Assembly: GCA_017465665.1 (NCBI GenBank)
Contig: JAFTVU010000011.1
Coordinates: 62,001 to 126,000 of the forward strand
Length of the DNA: 64,000 nucleotides
DNA from: Oscillospiraceae bacterium
GTDB taxonomy: Bacteria; Bacillota; Clostridia; Oscillospirales; Ruminococcaceae
Direction: 5' to 3'
Shown here: positions 7,782 to 17,503 of the stretch, piece by piece
Layout: each line of letters starts with the position of its first letter
How positions within the stretch are numbered: the first letter of the stretch is position 1
Position numbers and translations under genes: made by a program
Notes under the pieces: model-generated
The model's database searches: none
What the model was told of the DNA's origin: nothing
The model's input: only the letters and a program-made list of their open reading frames with translations

Positions 7782-10409
7782 ATGAAGAACTACGAGATCG
7801 TTGACAGCGTTGAAAAGCTGGAAGCCGCTTTCGCTAGGGTGAGAAAGGCTCAGGCAAAATTTGCCGAGTACACACAGGAGCAGGTAGATAAGATATTCCT
7901 CGCTGCTGCGTCCGCTGCAAACAAGCAGCGCATCCCCCTCGCAAAGATGGCTGTCGAGGAGACAGGCATGGGTGTTGTTGAGGACAAGGTCATCAAGAAC
8001 AACTATGCTGCAGAGCACATCTACAACGCATACAGAGATACCAAGACCTGCGGTATCATCGAGCGTGACGAAGCTTACGGCGTGTGCAAGGTAGCAGAGC
8101 CTATCGGTGTTGTGGCTGCTGTTATCCCCACAACCAACCCCACATCCACTGCAATATTCAAGACACTCATCTCTCTCAAGACAAGAAACGGTATCATCAT
8201 CAGCCCCCACCCCAGAGCTAAGAAGTCCACAATCGAGGCTGCCAAGATCGTTCTGGAGGCTGCAGTTGCAGCTGGCGCTCCCGAGGATATCATCGCTTGG
8301 ATAGATATCCCCTCTCTTGAGCTCACAAACACCGTAATGAAAGAGGCTGACATCATCCTCGCAACAGGCGGTCCCGGCATGGTCAAGGCTGCTTACTCCA
8401 GCGGCAAGCCCGCTCTCGGCGTAGGCGCAGGTAATACCCCTGCTATCATCGATGATACTGCAGATGTACTCAAGGCAGTAAGCTCCATCATCCATTCCAA
8501 GACCTTTGATAACGGTATGATATGCGCATCCGAACAGTCCGTTATCGCAGTGGGCAAGATCTATGATAAAGTAAAGAAAGAATTTGAACTGCGTGGCTGC
8601 TACTTCCTCAAGGACAAGGAGATAGACAAGGTACGCAAGACCATCATCATCAACGGCGCACTCAACGCAAAGATCGTTGGTCAGTCCGCATACAGAATTG
8701 CTGAGCTTTCGGGCGTTAAGGTTCCCGAATCCACCAAGATCCTCATCGGCGAGGTGGAGAGCGTGGATATCTCCGAGGAGTTCGCACACGAGAAGCTCTC
8801 CCCTGTTCTTGCTATGTACAAGGCAAAGAACTTTGCAGACGCTCTCGACAAGGCTGACCGCCTCATTCAGGACGGCGGCTTCGGTCATACCGCTTCCCTC
8901 TATATCAATGAGATCACAGAGCGTGAGAAGATCGAGCAGTATGCAGAGCGCATGAAGGCTTGCCGTATGCTCGTGAATACACCTTCCTCCCACGGTGGTA
9001 TCGGTGATCTGTACAACTTCAAGCTGGCTCCCTCCCTCACACTGGGCTGCGGTAGCTGGGGCGGCAACTCCGTTTCCGACAACGTAGGTGTAAAGCACCT
9101 GTTAAATATCAAGACTCTGGCTGAGAGGAGAGAGAATATGCTGTGGTTCAGAGCTCCTGAAAAGGTATACATCAAAAAGGGCTGTCTGCCCGTTGCACTT
9201 ACCGAGCTTAAGCAGGTACTCGGCAAGAAGCGCGTGTTCATCGTAACTGACTCCTTCCTCTTCAAGAACGGCTATACAAAGTGCGTAAGCGACAAGCTGG
9301 ATGAAATGGGCATCACCCATACAACATTCGCTGACGTTGAGCCCGATCCCACCCTTGCATCCGCAAAGGCAGGCGCTGCTGCTATGAGAAGCTTCGAGCC
9401 CGACTGCATCATCGCTATCGGCGGCGGTTCCGCAATGGACGCTGCAAAGATCATGTGGGTACTGTATGAGCACCCCGAGGCTGACTTCATGGATATGGCA
9501 ATGCGCTTCATCGATATCCGCAAGAGAGTATACACATTCCCCAAGATGGGCGAAAAAGCTTACTTCATCGCTATCCCCACATCCGCAGGTACAGGCTCTG
9601 AGGTTACTCCTTTCGCAGTTATCACTGACGAGAAGACAGGCACAAAGTATCCTCTGGCTGACTACGAACTGCTTCCTAAAATGGCTATCGTTGACTGCGA
9701 TCTGATGATGAGCGGCCCCAAGGGTCTGACATCCGCATCCGGTATCGACGCTGTTACACACGATCTGGAAGCACTTGTTTCCGTAATGGCAACAGACTAC
9801 ACAGACGGACTTGCAAAGCAGTCCCTGAAGATGATATTCGATTACCTCCCCAGAGCTTACGAAAGCGCAGCTCCCGATGTTCCCAACGATGTTGAAGCCC
9901 GCGAGAAGATGGCTAATGCCGCTACAATGGCAGGTATGGCTTTCGCGAACGCATTCCTCGGCGTATGCCACTCCATGGCTCATAAGCTGGGTGCGTTCCA
10001 TCACCTGCCTCACGGTGTTGCAAATGCTCTGCTCATAAACGAAGTAATCCGCTTCAACTCCGCAGAGGCTCCCGCAAAAATGGGCACATTCTCCCAGTAC
10101 GATCACCCCAAGACCCTTGCAAAGTATGCAGAGGTTGCTGAGTACCTGGGTGTAAAGGGTAAGAGCGATGCGGATAAGGTCGAGGGTCTCATTGCAAAGA
10201 TAGATGATCTCAAGGAGAAGATCGGCATCAAGGCTACCATCAAGGATTACGGCATCGACGAAAAGGACTTCCTCGACAGACTTGACGACATGGTGGAGCA
10301 GGCATTTGACGACCAGTGTACAGGCGCTAACCCCAGATATCCGCTGATGGCTGAGATCAAGCAGATGTACCTCAACGCATACTACGGCAAGACCACAAAG
10401 CTGAACTGA
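7782..10409 (+). CDS. adhE: Bifunctional aldehyde-alcohol dehydrogenase AdhE
   Basis: 875 residues, the normal length for AdhE. It reduces acetyl-CoA to acetaldehyde and then ethanol, using two NADH, and so disposes of reducing power in fermentation. Residues 1 to about 445 are the CoA-acylating aldehyde dehydrogenase domain with catalytic Cys248 in NGMICASEQS. From about 455 on is the iron-dependent alcohol dehydrogenase, with the nucleotide block GGGSAMDAAK and the metal-binding run CHSMAHKLGAFHHLPHG. AdhE forms long helical filaments (spirosomes) in the cytoplasm. AAGGAG lies 10 bases before the ATG. The kinase-like gene follows after 16 bases and is probably in the same transcript. Confidence 0.97.
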   Translation: MKNYEIVDSVEKLEAAFARVRKAQAKFAEYTQEQVDKIFLAAASAANKQRIPLAKMAVEETGMGVVEDKVIKNNYAAEHIYNAYRDTKTCGIIERDEAYGVCKVAEPIGVVAAVIPTTNPTSTAIFKTLISLKTRNGIIISPHPRAKKSTIEAAKIVLEAAVAAGAPEDIIAWIDIPSLELTNTVMKEADIILATGGPGMVKAAYSSGKPALGVGAGNTPAIIDDTADVLKAVSSIIHSKTFDNGMICASEQSVIAVGKIYDKVKKEFELRGCYFLKDKEIDKVRKTIIINGALNAKIVGQSAYRIAELSGVKVPESTKILIGEVESVDISEEFAHEKLSPVLAMYKAKNFADALDKADRLIQDGGFGHTASLYINEITEREKIEQYAERMKACRMLVNTPSSHGGIGDLYNFKLAPSLTLGCGSWGGNSVSDNVGVKHLLNIKTLAERRENMLWFRAPEKVYIKKGCLPVALTELKQVLGKKRVFIVTDSFLFKNGYTKCVSDKLDEMGITHTTFADVEPDPTLASAKAGAAAMRSFEPDCIIAIGGGSAMDAAKIMWVLYEHPEADFMDMAMRFIDIRKRVYTFPKMGEKAYFIAIPTSAGTGSEVTPFAVITDEKTGTKYPLADYELLPKMAIVDCDLMMSGPKGLTSASGIDAVTHDLEALVSVMATDYTDGLAKQSLKMIFDYLPRAYESAAPDVPNDVEAREKMANAATMAGMAFANAFLGVCHSMAHKLGAFHHLPHGVANALLINEVIRFNSAEAPAKMGTFSQYDHPKTLAKYAEVAEYLGVKGKSDADKVEGLIAKIDDLKEKIGIKATIKDYGIDEKDFLDRLDDMVEQAFDDQCTGANPRYPLMAEIKQMYLNAYYGKTTKLN

Positions 10410-10425
10410 TAAGGAGGAACGGAAA

Positions 10426-11172
10426 ATGTCTGAAAACATCATCGCAGTAAGAAACGGCAAGACCATCTACCGCGAGGGCAACACAGCCGTCAAGGTATTT
10501 GATGAGGGCTACGCAAAGCCTGATGTACTCAACGAAGCGCTCAACCAGTCCCGCGTGGAAAATATCGGCATAAACGTTCCCAAGATACTTGAAGTAAAGA
10601 TGGTAGACGGCAAGTGGGCCATCGTTTCCGAATTCATCGAGGGCAAGACTCTTGCACAGCTCATGCAGGAAAATCCCGATAAGATGAATGATTACCTCAA
10701 TCTTTTCGTAGATCTTCAGATGCAGATACATTCGGCAACCTGTCCCCTGCTTAACAAGCTCAAGGACAAGATGAACAGAAAGATCTCCGAAGCTGATCTG
10801 GATGCTACAACACGCTACGAGCTCCACACACGTCTTGAGAGCATGCCTAAGCACAACAAGGTATGCCACGGTGATTTCAACCCCTCCAACATCATCATGA
10901 CAGCAGATGGCACACCCTATATCCTCGACTGGTCCCACGTTACACAGGGCAACGCCTCCGCTGACGTAGCAAGAACCTATCTGCTCTTTAATCTCGCAGG
11001 TCAGTCCGAGCTTGCCTACGATTACCTCAACCTCTTCAGCAAGAAGAGCGACACTGCAAAGCAGTACATCCAGAAGTGGATGCCTATCGTAGCGGCTTCC
11101 CAGTCCGTAAAGGGCAAGCCTGAGGAGCGCGAGTTCCTGCTCAGCTGGGTAGATGTTGTGGAATACGAATAA
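10426..11172 (+). CDS. Aminoglycoside phosphotransferase-fold kinase-like protein
   Basis: 248 residues with the protein-kinase-like fold of the APH/choline kinase superfamily. The catalytic loop is VCHGDFNPSNIIM (around residues 143-155) with the HGDxxxxN pattern. The metal-binding Asp follows in YILDWSHVTQG. N-terminal residues look like a reduced ATP-binding lobe. The substrate is unknown; relatives act on sugars, amino alcohols or antibiotics, and many are uncharacterised. It has its own AAGGAGG site and lies 16 bases after adhE. The link to ethanol metabolism is only positional. Confidence 0.8.
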   Translation: MSENIIAVRNGKTIYREGNTAVKVFDEGYAKPDVLNEALNQSRVENIGINVPKILEVKMVDGKWAIVSEFIEGKTLAQLMQENPDKMNDYLNLFVDLQMQIHSATCPLLNKLKDKMNRKISEADLDATTRYELHTRLESMPKHNKVCHGDFNPSNIIMTADGTPYILDWSHVTQGNASADVARTYLLFNLAGQSELAYDYLNLFSKKSDTAKQYIQKWMPIVAASQSVKGKPEEREFLLSWVDVVEYE

Positions 11173-11214
11173 TATGCTTCTCCTGCTCCTTCGGAGCAAG
11201 AAAATATATGCCGG

Positions 11215-11245
11215 ATATCCTCCCCTCGGGGAGGATATTTCGGTT
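11215..11245 (+). terminator. Terminator after adhE and the kinase-like gene
   Basis: A 10-bp perfect stem (ATATCCTCCC at 11215-11224 with 11229-11238, loop CTCG) is followed by TTCGGTTTTT. A second perfect 13-bp hairpin at 11267-11299 separates it from the convergent lipoprotein gene. That one lacks a clear T run on either strand. Confidence 0.75.
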
Positions 11246-11327
11246 TTTCAAATAAATACACACAGAAGAATGCGGCGCAGGTACATTGCGCCGCATTCTT
11301 CATGCCTGTTCTATTTAAGGAAGCTCG

Positions 11328-12836
11328 TTATCTGTATTCATCAAGAACTGTCTCAACAAGAGGATATATCTCCTCACACTTCTGGGTCCAGGATTCTGTG
11401 CCGAATGTGCTGTCGTAGAGTGCAGTACAGATGTTTGTCTTGAGCTCCTGATCGAAGCCGAACTTGTACTCTGTAACATATTCAAAACTGTCACTCTCAA
11501 CGCACTCTCTCCAGAGGTCATATACCTCGGCATCCCAGGTGATCTGCCACTTCTGGATGCCCTCGTACTTACCTGTAGTGTAGGTGATTATCTCAGGATT
11601 GATGTGATCCTCACGAACCTGATCGATGATTGCCTGATCGGTCTCAAACAGACGGTTGCAGTAGATAAACTCAACAGCGCCGTCCATGTTCTTTGCACCC
11701 TTGGGGATCATGTAGCCGAATGTACCTGTCTGCGCATAATAAGCGTCAGCCTGAGGATCTCTGGGGAAAGGTACGAAAGCCAGATCGGAGGGAGTATTGA
11801 AGATATCGTTATCAACACCTGTGGGATTCTGGAGCTGCTCAGTAGCTGCGATGTATGTCCACTCAGGCTCCATGCCGAGGAACAGGATCTTATCGGTCAG
11901 ACCCGACCAGATCTGAGGAGATACCCAGTCACCGTGTGGATGATCGGAGGGGTACAGCAGCTCGTTTCTGCCAAGCTCAGCGAAATACTCAACAGCTCTA
12001 GTGATATCGGGATTCTTAAGGTTGTTTGTGATAGTACCATCGGAAGATACATCTATCACAGGAGTACCTGTAGTAGCAATAAAGGAGCTGATGATAGTAT
12101 CTGTGGAGTAGAAGCCTATATGACTGTCATCCTGATTACAGAACTCGATCATCATCTCACGCCATGCATCCCATGTCCACTCGCCTGCTTTGTAAAGCTC
12201 ATAGGGATCCTGCAGACCTGCATTCTCAATGGTGCTGCGGTCATAGTTCAGCGCAAAGCTGGTTACTATTCTGTGAGGGAAATAGTAATGCTTGCCGTTG
12301 AACTCATAGGAATCAATGATTGGCTTCAGATCGGACCAGATAGCGTCATCTGCGTTGAGATGTCCATCCAGAGACTCAAACATATTCTTTGTTACGCCAT
12401 AAGGGAAAGCCATAGGCTCAAATGTCATCAGATCGGGAGAATCATCAGCCGCAATAAGTGTAGCCAGCTTCTCGTAATAAGCGTAGTCACTGGGAGCGCT
12501 TATCCACTCGATAGTGCCGCCATACACATCGGACTGGAATATCATGCACTGCTCCTTGCCTTTCTGATCGCTTGTGATATCATAATAACCAAGGTATTTT
12601 ACGATACCTGCGTTTCCGCTGGGTGTGAATTCACCTGTATTGAGATCCTTCGCCTCATCATCAGTTGCTGCATTCTCATCGGGATCTGTGGTAGTAGCCG
12701 CGGTGGTTGTGTTTGTTCCGCCGGGACCATTGCCGGATGTGGTAGCAGGTACATTGCCGCTCTCATCACACGCTGTAATACCGATCGTCATTGCCAGCGC
12801 CAGCGCGAATGCTGAAAGCTTCTTCATAGTCTTCAT
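11328..12836 (-). CDS. ABC-transporter sugar-binding lipoprotein (family 1 solute-binding protein)
   Basis: 502 residues. The N-terminus is a lipoprotein signal with the lipidated cysteine at position 23 (GITACDES), then a Gly/Thr/Asn-rich tether, then an extracellular solute-binding fold (NPDITRAVEYFAELG, WTWDAWREMMIEF, and Trp/Tyr-rich segments typical of oligosaccharide binders). The ATG at 12836 follows AGGAGG by 7 bases; an upstream in-frame start has no ribosome site. It lies 46 bases after the GH43 gene and is likely co-transcribed. No permease genes adjoin, so it would have to work with a membrane complex encoded elsewhere. Ligand inferred to be a xylan or arabinoxylan fragment. Confidence 0.85.
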   Translation of the reverse strand: MKTMKKLSAFALALAMTIGITACDESGNVPATTSGNGPGGTNTTTAATTTDPDENAATDDEAKDLNTGEFTPSGNAGIVKYLGYYDITSDQKGKEQCMIFQSDVYGGTIEWISAPSDYAYYEKLATLIAADDSPDLMTFEPMAFPYGVTKNMFESLDGHLNADDAIWSDLKPIIDSYEFNGKHYYFPHRIVTSFALNYDRSTIENAGLQDPYELYKAGEWTWDAWREMMIEFCNQDDSHIGFYSTDTIISSFIATTGTPVIDVSSDGTITNNLKNPDITRAVEYFAELGRNELLYPSDHPHGDWVSPQIWSGLTDKILFLGMEPEWTYIAATEQLQNPTGVDNDIFNTPSDLAFVPFPRDPQADAYYAQTGTFGYMIPKGAKNMDGAVEFIYCNRLFETDQAIIDQVREDHINPEIITYTTGKYEGIQKWQITWDAEVYDLWRECVESDSFEYVTEYKFGFDQELKTNICTALYDSTFGTESWTQKCEEIYPLVETVLDEYR

Positions 12837-12882
12837 GGTAATTCCTCCTGTTATATTTATTGCTGTGTGCCGTAGCACTTAA

Positions 12883-14358
12883 TTACTTGTATTCACAGCT
12901 GAAGCCTGTAAATTTCGAAGTTCCGTTGACTGCATACAGACCCATCAGAACTCCTGTAAAGCCCTCGGCTACCTCACTGGAAAGATACTTTGTGAAGCCA
13001 CATCCAAGCTCCGTATACGCTCCGTCCGCCTCAACGCCAAAGCCATACGCATAGTTACTTGCGTGGATCAGCAGCTTTGCCCTGCCGCTGCTTAACGGAA
13101 CAGCTGTCTGTATGTGCCTGATACCGCCGATATTCAGCTTCAGCACAGCCTCAAATCCGTTCCCGCACTTGCGTACCGCTACCTCGTAGTGCTCCTTTTC
13201 AGTCATATACATCGTCAGACCGCCCTCGCCGTCCGTCACATCGATATCGCAGCTTATCTCTGCTACGAAATCACGCTGTCTGAGACCGATGAACGTGGGG
13301 CTGTCCACCTCGTCAAGGGTTATGTCTGTGCCATGCAGTACCGCGTAGTCACTGCCGAACTCGTAATTATCCATATCGGGATGGCGCATGAAGCACCACT
13401 CGATGTTCCAGTCAGTATTCTCAAAGGTGTAGAGCTTCTTCTCGCACTGCTCAGTGCCGTATTTGTTTTCATAGAAATCCGCGGTAGTTCCGTCAGTGCC
13501 TGCTGTAAACCAGCCATCCTCATGGAACTGCACAGGTGTAAGGAACACCTCACGTCCGAGATGGTGGAAAGGCTGCCAGATACCTATCTGACGGAAGCCC
13601 AGACACAGTATGTGCCAGTTGCCCATCTCATCACAGATAAGATCGCCATGACCGATTCCCTGAATGATGTTAGGAGCTTTGTTACGGTTAGTCAGCACGG
13701 GATTTTTTGCGTATCCCTCAAACGGCCCCCACACGCTTTCCGAGCGCGCATAGGTTATCATGTGTCCGTACTCCGTGCCACCCTCTGCCGCCATGAGATA
13801 ATAGCAGCCGTTTATTTTATACATGTGCGGGCTTTCCAGATATCTTCCGCCAGAGCCCTGCCACAGACAGCGTCTGGGAGATAAGCGCTCTCCAGTTTCA
13901 ATGTTTATCTCACACTGGATGACTCCGCCCTTGCCCTCGTCATCAGCACCGTTGCTCATAAAGTATGTATGACCATCCTCAAAATACAGGGATGGATCTA
14001 TTCCGCCCTGATCTACATATATCGGATCAGACCACTCGCCGTAGATATCATCTGTCCACACATAGAAATTCTGGTGCGTGGTATCATTAGTGGTTACCAT
14101 GTAAAATCTACCGTCATTGTATCTGATAGTGGGAGCAAATACTCCGCCTGAGCTGTTTATCTTCTCCAGCATGACCTGATTTTTTCTTGTAAGCACATGG
14201 CCTATCTGCTTCCAGTTCACAAGATCCTCGCTCTCAAACAGAGGAACTCCGGGGAAATATTGGAACGAGCTGCACACAAGATAGTACTTTCCATTTGCAA
14301 AGCACACGCTGGGATCGGGATAAAATCCCTTGACTACAGGATTTGTATATGTCGTCAT
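12883..14358 (-). CDS. GH43 beta-xylosidase / alpha-L-arabinofuranosidase
   Basis: 491 residues without signal peptide, so cytoplasmic. The five-bladed propeller catalytic domain covers about residues 1-300. The three conserved acids are visible: Asp15 in GFYPDPS (base), Asp121 in GGIDPSL (pKa modulator) and Glu175 in YLESPHMY (acid). From about 310 to the end is a beta-sandwich domain like those that close the active site in GH43 xylosidases. Such enzymes split xylo-oligosaccharides or remove arabinose side groups; sequence alone does not decide which. First gene of a two-gene unit with the sugar-binding lipoprotein. GGGGG lies 7 bases before the ATG. Confidence 0.92.
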   Translation of the reverse strand: MTTYTNPVVKGFYPDPSVCFANGKYYLVCSSFQYFPGVPLFESEDLVNWKQIGHVLTRKNQVMLEKINSSGGVFAPTIRYNDGRFYMVTTNDTTHQNFYVWTDDIYGEWSDPIYVDQGGIDPSLYFEDGHTYFMSNGADDEGKGGVIQCEINIETGERLSPRRCLWQGSGGRYLESPHMYKINGCYYLMAAEGGTEYGHMITYARSESVWGPFEGYAKNPVLTNRNKAPNIIQGIGHGDLICDEMGNWHILCLGFRQIGIWQPFHHLGREVFLTPVQFHEDGWFTAGTDGTTADFYENKYGTEQCEKKLYTFENTDWNIEWCFMRHPDMDNYEFGSDYAVLHGTDITLDEVDSPTFIGLRQRDFVAEISCDIDVTDGEGGLTMYMTEKEHYEVAVRKCGNGFEAVLKLNIGGIRHIQTAVPLSSGRAKLLIHASNYAYGFGVEADGAYTELGCGFTKYLSSEVAEGFTGVLMGLYAVNGTSKFTGFSCEYK

Positions 14359-14547
14359 AATAAAGCCCCCATAATATTTTCATACATTAAGTATATCATA
14401 AAAACGATTTCATCGCCTTACATTTCCCGACTGAAACTAGCACTTTTCTGCCATTATTATCAGATGAATGAACCGTTCGGTAATATGTAACGGTACTGCC
14501 GCATAGATTATCTGCAAAGGACAAACTTGTGCACGGAGGTAAAAAAT

Positions 14548-15240
14548 ATGCTGACCGAAGAAAAGACCGCAGAAAGCACACCTCAGCCCGAGCTTTATGC
14601 CGCTGCAGGAAGATACTATATAATGGACAGGCGCACAAAGCCTCAGGACGAGCCACAGGAGCAGGAAAGCACCGAAAGCTCCGAGCCTGAAGCCCCTGTA
14701 TCAAAAACACGAACAGGTCGCACAAAAAGGAACACCGATACAGGTGCTCTCGGATATATCCTGCTGGGACTGCTGGGTGCTGCCGCAGGCGCTGCAACAG
14801 CATTGCTGTATCCCACCGAGAACACAGAGCTGTTTTATCAGCAGGAAGCATTCATTTACGCTCTCACGGACAGACTGATACATTGCGGCATATTTCTTGT
14901 CATAGAATACCTGTTGGGCTATTTCGCCGCAGGAACTGTACTGGTATGGTCAGTACCGCTGATGTACGGTCTGGGCGCGGGACTTTCAGCGGTAAATGCG
15001 GTGATGGCAGGCTCACCTGTTTTGCTGCTGCCGTTTACGGTGTATACTATAGTGATATCCTTTGCCGCTTCGCGCTCGGCAGGATTTTCCTCGCTGCTTC
15101 TGAGCATAGTTTCGGGCAAAAGCTCCAGTATCCTTACCGATGGCAGAACAAGCTCTGACTACACCCTTAAATTCGGAATATATCTCATGCTGATATGCGC
15201 CGCCGCTTTGCTGGAGGCAGGTATCATCGCTGCAAAATAG
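14548..15240 (+). CDS. Multi-pass membrane protein of unknown function
   Basis: 230 residues. Residues 1 to about 65 are polar and rich in Glu, Pro, Thr and Lys, probably cytoplasmic and unstructured. Then come about five hydrophobic segments, beginning with GALGYILLGLLGAAAGAATALL. The spacing and the later glycine-rich stretch (PLMYGLGAGLSAV) are a little like SpoIIM-type proteins, but the match is too weak to name it. The ATG at 14548 follows GGAGG; an earlier in-frame start lacks a site. Divergent from GH43 with 189 bases between. Monocistronic, ending at a shared terminator. Confidence 0.65.
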   Translation: MLTEEKTAESTPQPELYAAAGRYYIMDRRTKPQDEPQEQESTESSEPEAPVSKTRTGRTKRNTDTGALGYILLGLLGAAAGAATALLYPTENTELFYQQEAFIYALTDRLIHCGIFLVIEYLLGYFAAGTVLVWSVPLMYGLGAGLSAVNAVMAGSPVLLLPFTVYTIVISFAASRSAGFSSLLLSIVSGKSSSILTDGRTSSDYTLKFGIYLMLICAAALLEAGIIAAK

Positions 15241-15249
15241 ACAAAACAT

Positions 15250-15275
15250 AAAGCCCGAGAATATTCTCAGGCTTT
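15250..15275. terminator. Bidirectional terminator between convergent genes
   Basis: AAAGCC and GAGA (15250-15260) pair with TCTC and GGCTTT (15265-15275) around one C/A mismatch. Moderately T-rich sequence follows on both strands. Confidence 0.6.
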
Positions 15276-15296
15276 GTGTTATTTGAAAAGTATTTT

Positions 15297-15974
15297 TTAA
15301 TCTGTCGTCAATCCGAAATGTACTGCCAAAGCAGAAAGCATTTCTTCCCTTGTGTCATTATCGAAATCCGTTCTGGTGTATGTAAAGAAGCCCGTATTCT
15401 TCCAGTCGATCTCTATAGGAGGATGATACAGCGCCCATGAGTTGAAATTTTTAAGGGTAGCTTCAGGGTCTTTACATTTTTTGATCTGATCCATCATGAA
15501 CTTTTTATCGGGATCGTCACGGTCAAAAAAGCGTGTTGCACAGATATCAGGCGGATCGCAGAGCATGATCGCAACATGGTGATAATCGGAGATCTCACGC
15601 AATGTATCAGGTGGTATATTAGTATCCACAATGACTTTTTTGCCGCCCGAAGCAAGCTTTATCAGCTCAAGTATCTCTATCTCAATACATTCCTGCGAAA
15701 CACGGGTCGTCCAGTTAAAATGCTCTTCAGGCGTCATATTCAGCCATTCTTCCCAACCGCTCATCGTATCGAAATAGCATAATCCCGGCTGTTCCCAGCG
15801 GGAGAGCTTTTCACGCGGAAATGCATCATGATAATTCTCTCCGCAGAAGATCATATCGTAACGCTCAGCCAGCATCTTCACCATTGTTGATTTTCCTGCA
15901 TAGCTATGACCATTAATGAAATACACATTTTGCAGGTAATGACGTATAAGATTATCACTGATCTGTATTTTCAA
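15297..15974 (-). CDS. P-loop kinase-like protein
   Basis: 225 residues. A Walker A motif GHSYAGKST lies at about residues 22-30. A possible Walker B (KKVIVDTNIPPD) lies near 112-120, then an Arg-containing segment (ICATRFFDRDDPDKKF) that could act as a lid. The layout resembles small nucleoside or shikimate-type kinases, but I do not recognise the substrate. The start is TTG at 15974 after GGGGGTGG. It is the last gene of the long minus-strand run, 37 bases after cca. Confidence 0.7.
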   Translation of the reverse strand: MKIQISDNLIRHYLQNVYFINGHSYAGKSTMVKMLAERYDMIFCGENYHDAFPREKLSRWEQPGLCYFDTMSGWEEWLNMTPEEHFNWTTRVSQECIEIEILELIKLASGGKKVIVDTNIPPDTLREISDYHHVAIMLCDPPDICATRFFDRDDPDKKFMMDQIKKCKDPEATLKNFNSWALYHPPIEIDWKNTGFFTYTRTDFDNDTREEMLSALAVHFGLTTD

Positions 15975-16011
15975 ACGACCACCCCCATATCATAAAATAA
16001 GAACGTATAAA

Positions 16012-17499
16012 CTATATCTTCTTTTTCTTCTTTTTAGAGAACACAGGCTCTTTTAGGCGGCTCTTCTGCGCCTCTTTTTCTCTCAGCGCAGCTTCCCTTG
16101 CCGCTATAAGCTCCTCCGCTTTCTGCTTTGAACGCTCCGCCATATCAAACAGCATCAGCTTTGTGTTGAATGACGGCTTATCCAATACTATCTCAAACAG
16201 CGCGTTTATAAGCTCATCCGCTTCCCTGTCTGTGGTGACGATACGGCGCTCCAGCAGCTCACGCTTGGTTACGGCAAGCTGAGAGATGTCATAACACTCA
16301 CCCGTGGAGATTATCTCATTCAGAGCTGCAAGGCTGTTTCTGAGCCTTGCCACATCCTCTGTTTCTGTGTTCTGCTTTTTTGCGCGGTTATCCGCTATCT
16401 CACAATGCAGCAGATTTTTAAGATCCTCAGGCCCCAGCTTTCGGATAAGCTCCTTTAGAGCCTTTCTGTCCTCAGGTATCTTCACATCGTGATGGTATAT
16501 CAGCCAGCTTATCTCATCCGCAAGAGCACGATCAAACTCCATGCGGCGCATGATGCCCTCCGCAAGCAGCCTGCCACGCTCCCCGTGACCCTTGAAATGC
16601 CCCTGACCCTTGCTGTCGATGTAGCAGCAATCGGGCTTTCCTATATCATGGAAAAACATTGCAAAGCGTATAGCAGGAACAGGCACGGCAAAACCAACCG
16701 AACGCGCGATATGCTCCCAGACAGTAAATTCATGATAGGGTGTGCGCTGCTCAAAGCCGACGCACGGCTCTATCTCAGGAATAACGTGCATCAGTATATC
16801 CGCGTATTCTATAAGCACCTTTGTAGCGTACTTACCCATAACGATACGCTGAAGCTCAGAAAACACCTTTTTCGCTTCGGCGTATTCAAAGCAGCTCACG
16901 TTCTGGCGCATTGCCGCTCTGGTCGCCTCGTCTATCTCGAACTCACGCTCCGCGCAGTAGCGTATCGCACGAAGTATCCTTGACGGCTCGTTCGTGAAGC
17001 TGCGTGACATATCATAGTACGTTTCCGTAACAGGCTTGCCGTTCTCCTTTGAGGTACGGGTGATGTTCTCACCTATAGCAACAACGCGCTTTACATCTCC
17101 CACAAGGCAGCCCTTACCGCCGTAGAGATCTATAAGTCCCTCTTTGGTAGAGTAAGCCATAGCGTCCATCGTAAAGCCACGGCGTGCAAGGTCGATCTCC
17201 AGCTTATCCGCATACATCACGCGGTTGCCGACTACCTCTCTGCGGTAGGGCGATATGCTGATTATCATTCCGACAACAGTAACAAGTATCTCACCGCGCT
17301 GTATACCCTCATCCGAGATACGGTAATCCCTGAACGCAAACAGGATATCATTTATCTCTGCATTAGTCACGATATCAAAATCCTGCGGACTGTTGCCCAT
17401 GAGCAGCTCACGCACGCAGCTACCTACTACATAAGCGTCATAGCCTGCGTTTTCAAGCACATTAACAGCCTCTGTCACCTGCGGTGGCAGTATGATCAT
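16012..17499 (-). CDS. cca: CCA tRNA nucleotidyltransferase with HD domain
   Basis: 495 residues. It adds or repairs the 3' CCA end of tRNA using CTP and ATP. The N-terminal class II nucleotidyltransferase head has GSCVRELLMG (usually GGxVRDLLLG) and the metal-binding DFDIVT. The RGFTMDAMAY and RILRAIRY blocks follow. An HD phosphohydrolase-type domain has FFHDIGKPD and IYHHD. The tail is strongly basic (SKKKKKKI). Between the GDVKRVV block and RILRAIRY there are about 20 more residues than in typical enzymes. AAGGAAGTG precedes the ATG. Only 4 bases separate it from rlmA, so the two are co-transcribed. Confidence 0.93.
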   Translation of the reverse strand: MIILPPQVTEAVNVLENAGYDAYVVGSCVRELLMGNSPQDFDIVTNAEINDILFAFRDYRISDEGIQRGEILVTVVGMIISISPYRREVVGNRVMYADKLEIDLARRGFTMDAMAYSTKEGLIDLYGGKGCLVGDVKRVVAIGENITRTSKENGKPVTETYYDMSRSFTNEPSRILRAIRYCAEREFEIDEATRAAMRQNVSCFEYAEAKKVFSELQRIVMGKYATKVLIEYADILMHVIPEIEPCVGFEQRTPYHEFTVWEHIARSVGFAVPVPAIRFAMFFHDIGKPDCCYIDSKGQGHFKGHGERGRLLAEGIMRRMEFDRALADEISWLIYHHDVKIPEDRKALKELIRKLGPEDLKNLLHCEIADNRAKKQNTETEDVARLRNSLAALNEIISTGECYDISQLAVTKRELLERRIVTTDREADELINALFEIVLDKPSFNTKLMLFDMAERSKQKAEELIAAREAALREKEAQKSRLKEPVFSKKKKKKI

Positions 17500-17503
17500 A
17501 ATA

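Noticed and set aside
7674-9098. Long minus-strand open frame opposite adhE
   Set aside because: It lies wholly opposite the aldehyde dehydrogenase part of adhE and encodes a Cys/Leu/Val-rich sequence with no family features. It arises from codon bias. The same holds for the frame at 9102-10466.
11267-11299. Perfect 13-bp hairpin as a terminator of the lipoprotein gene
   Set aside because: The stem is real but neither strand has a proper T run after it, so I mention it only with the adjacent terminator.
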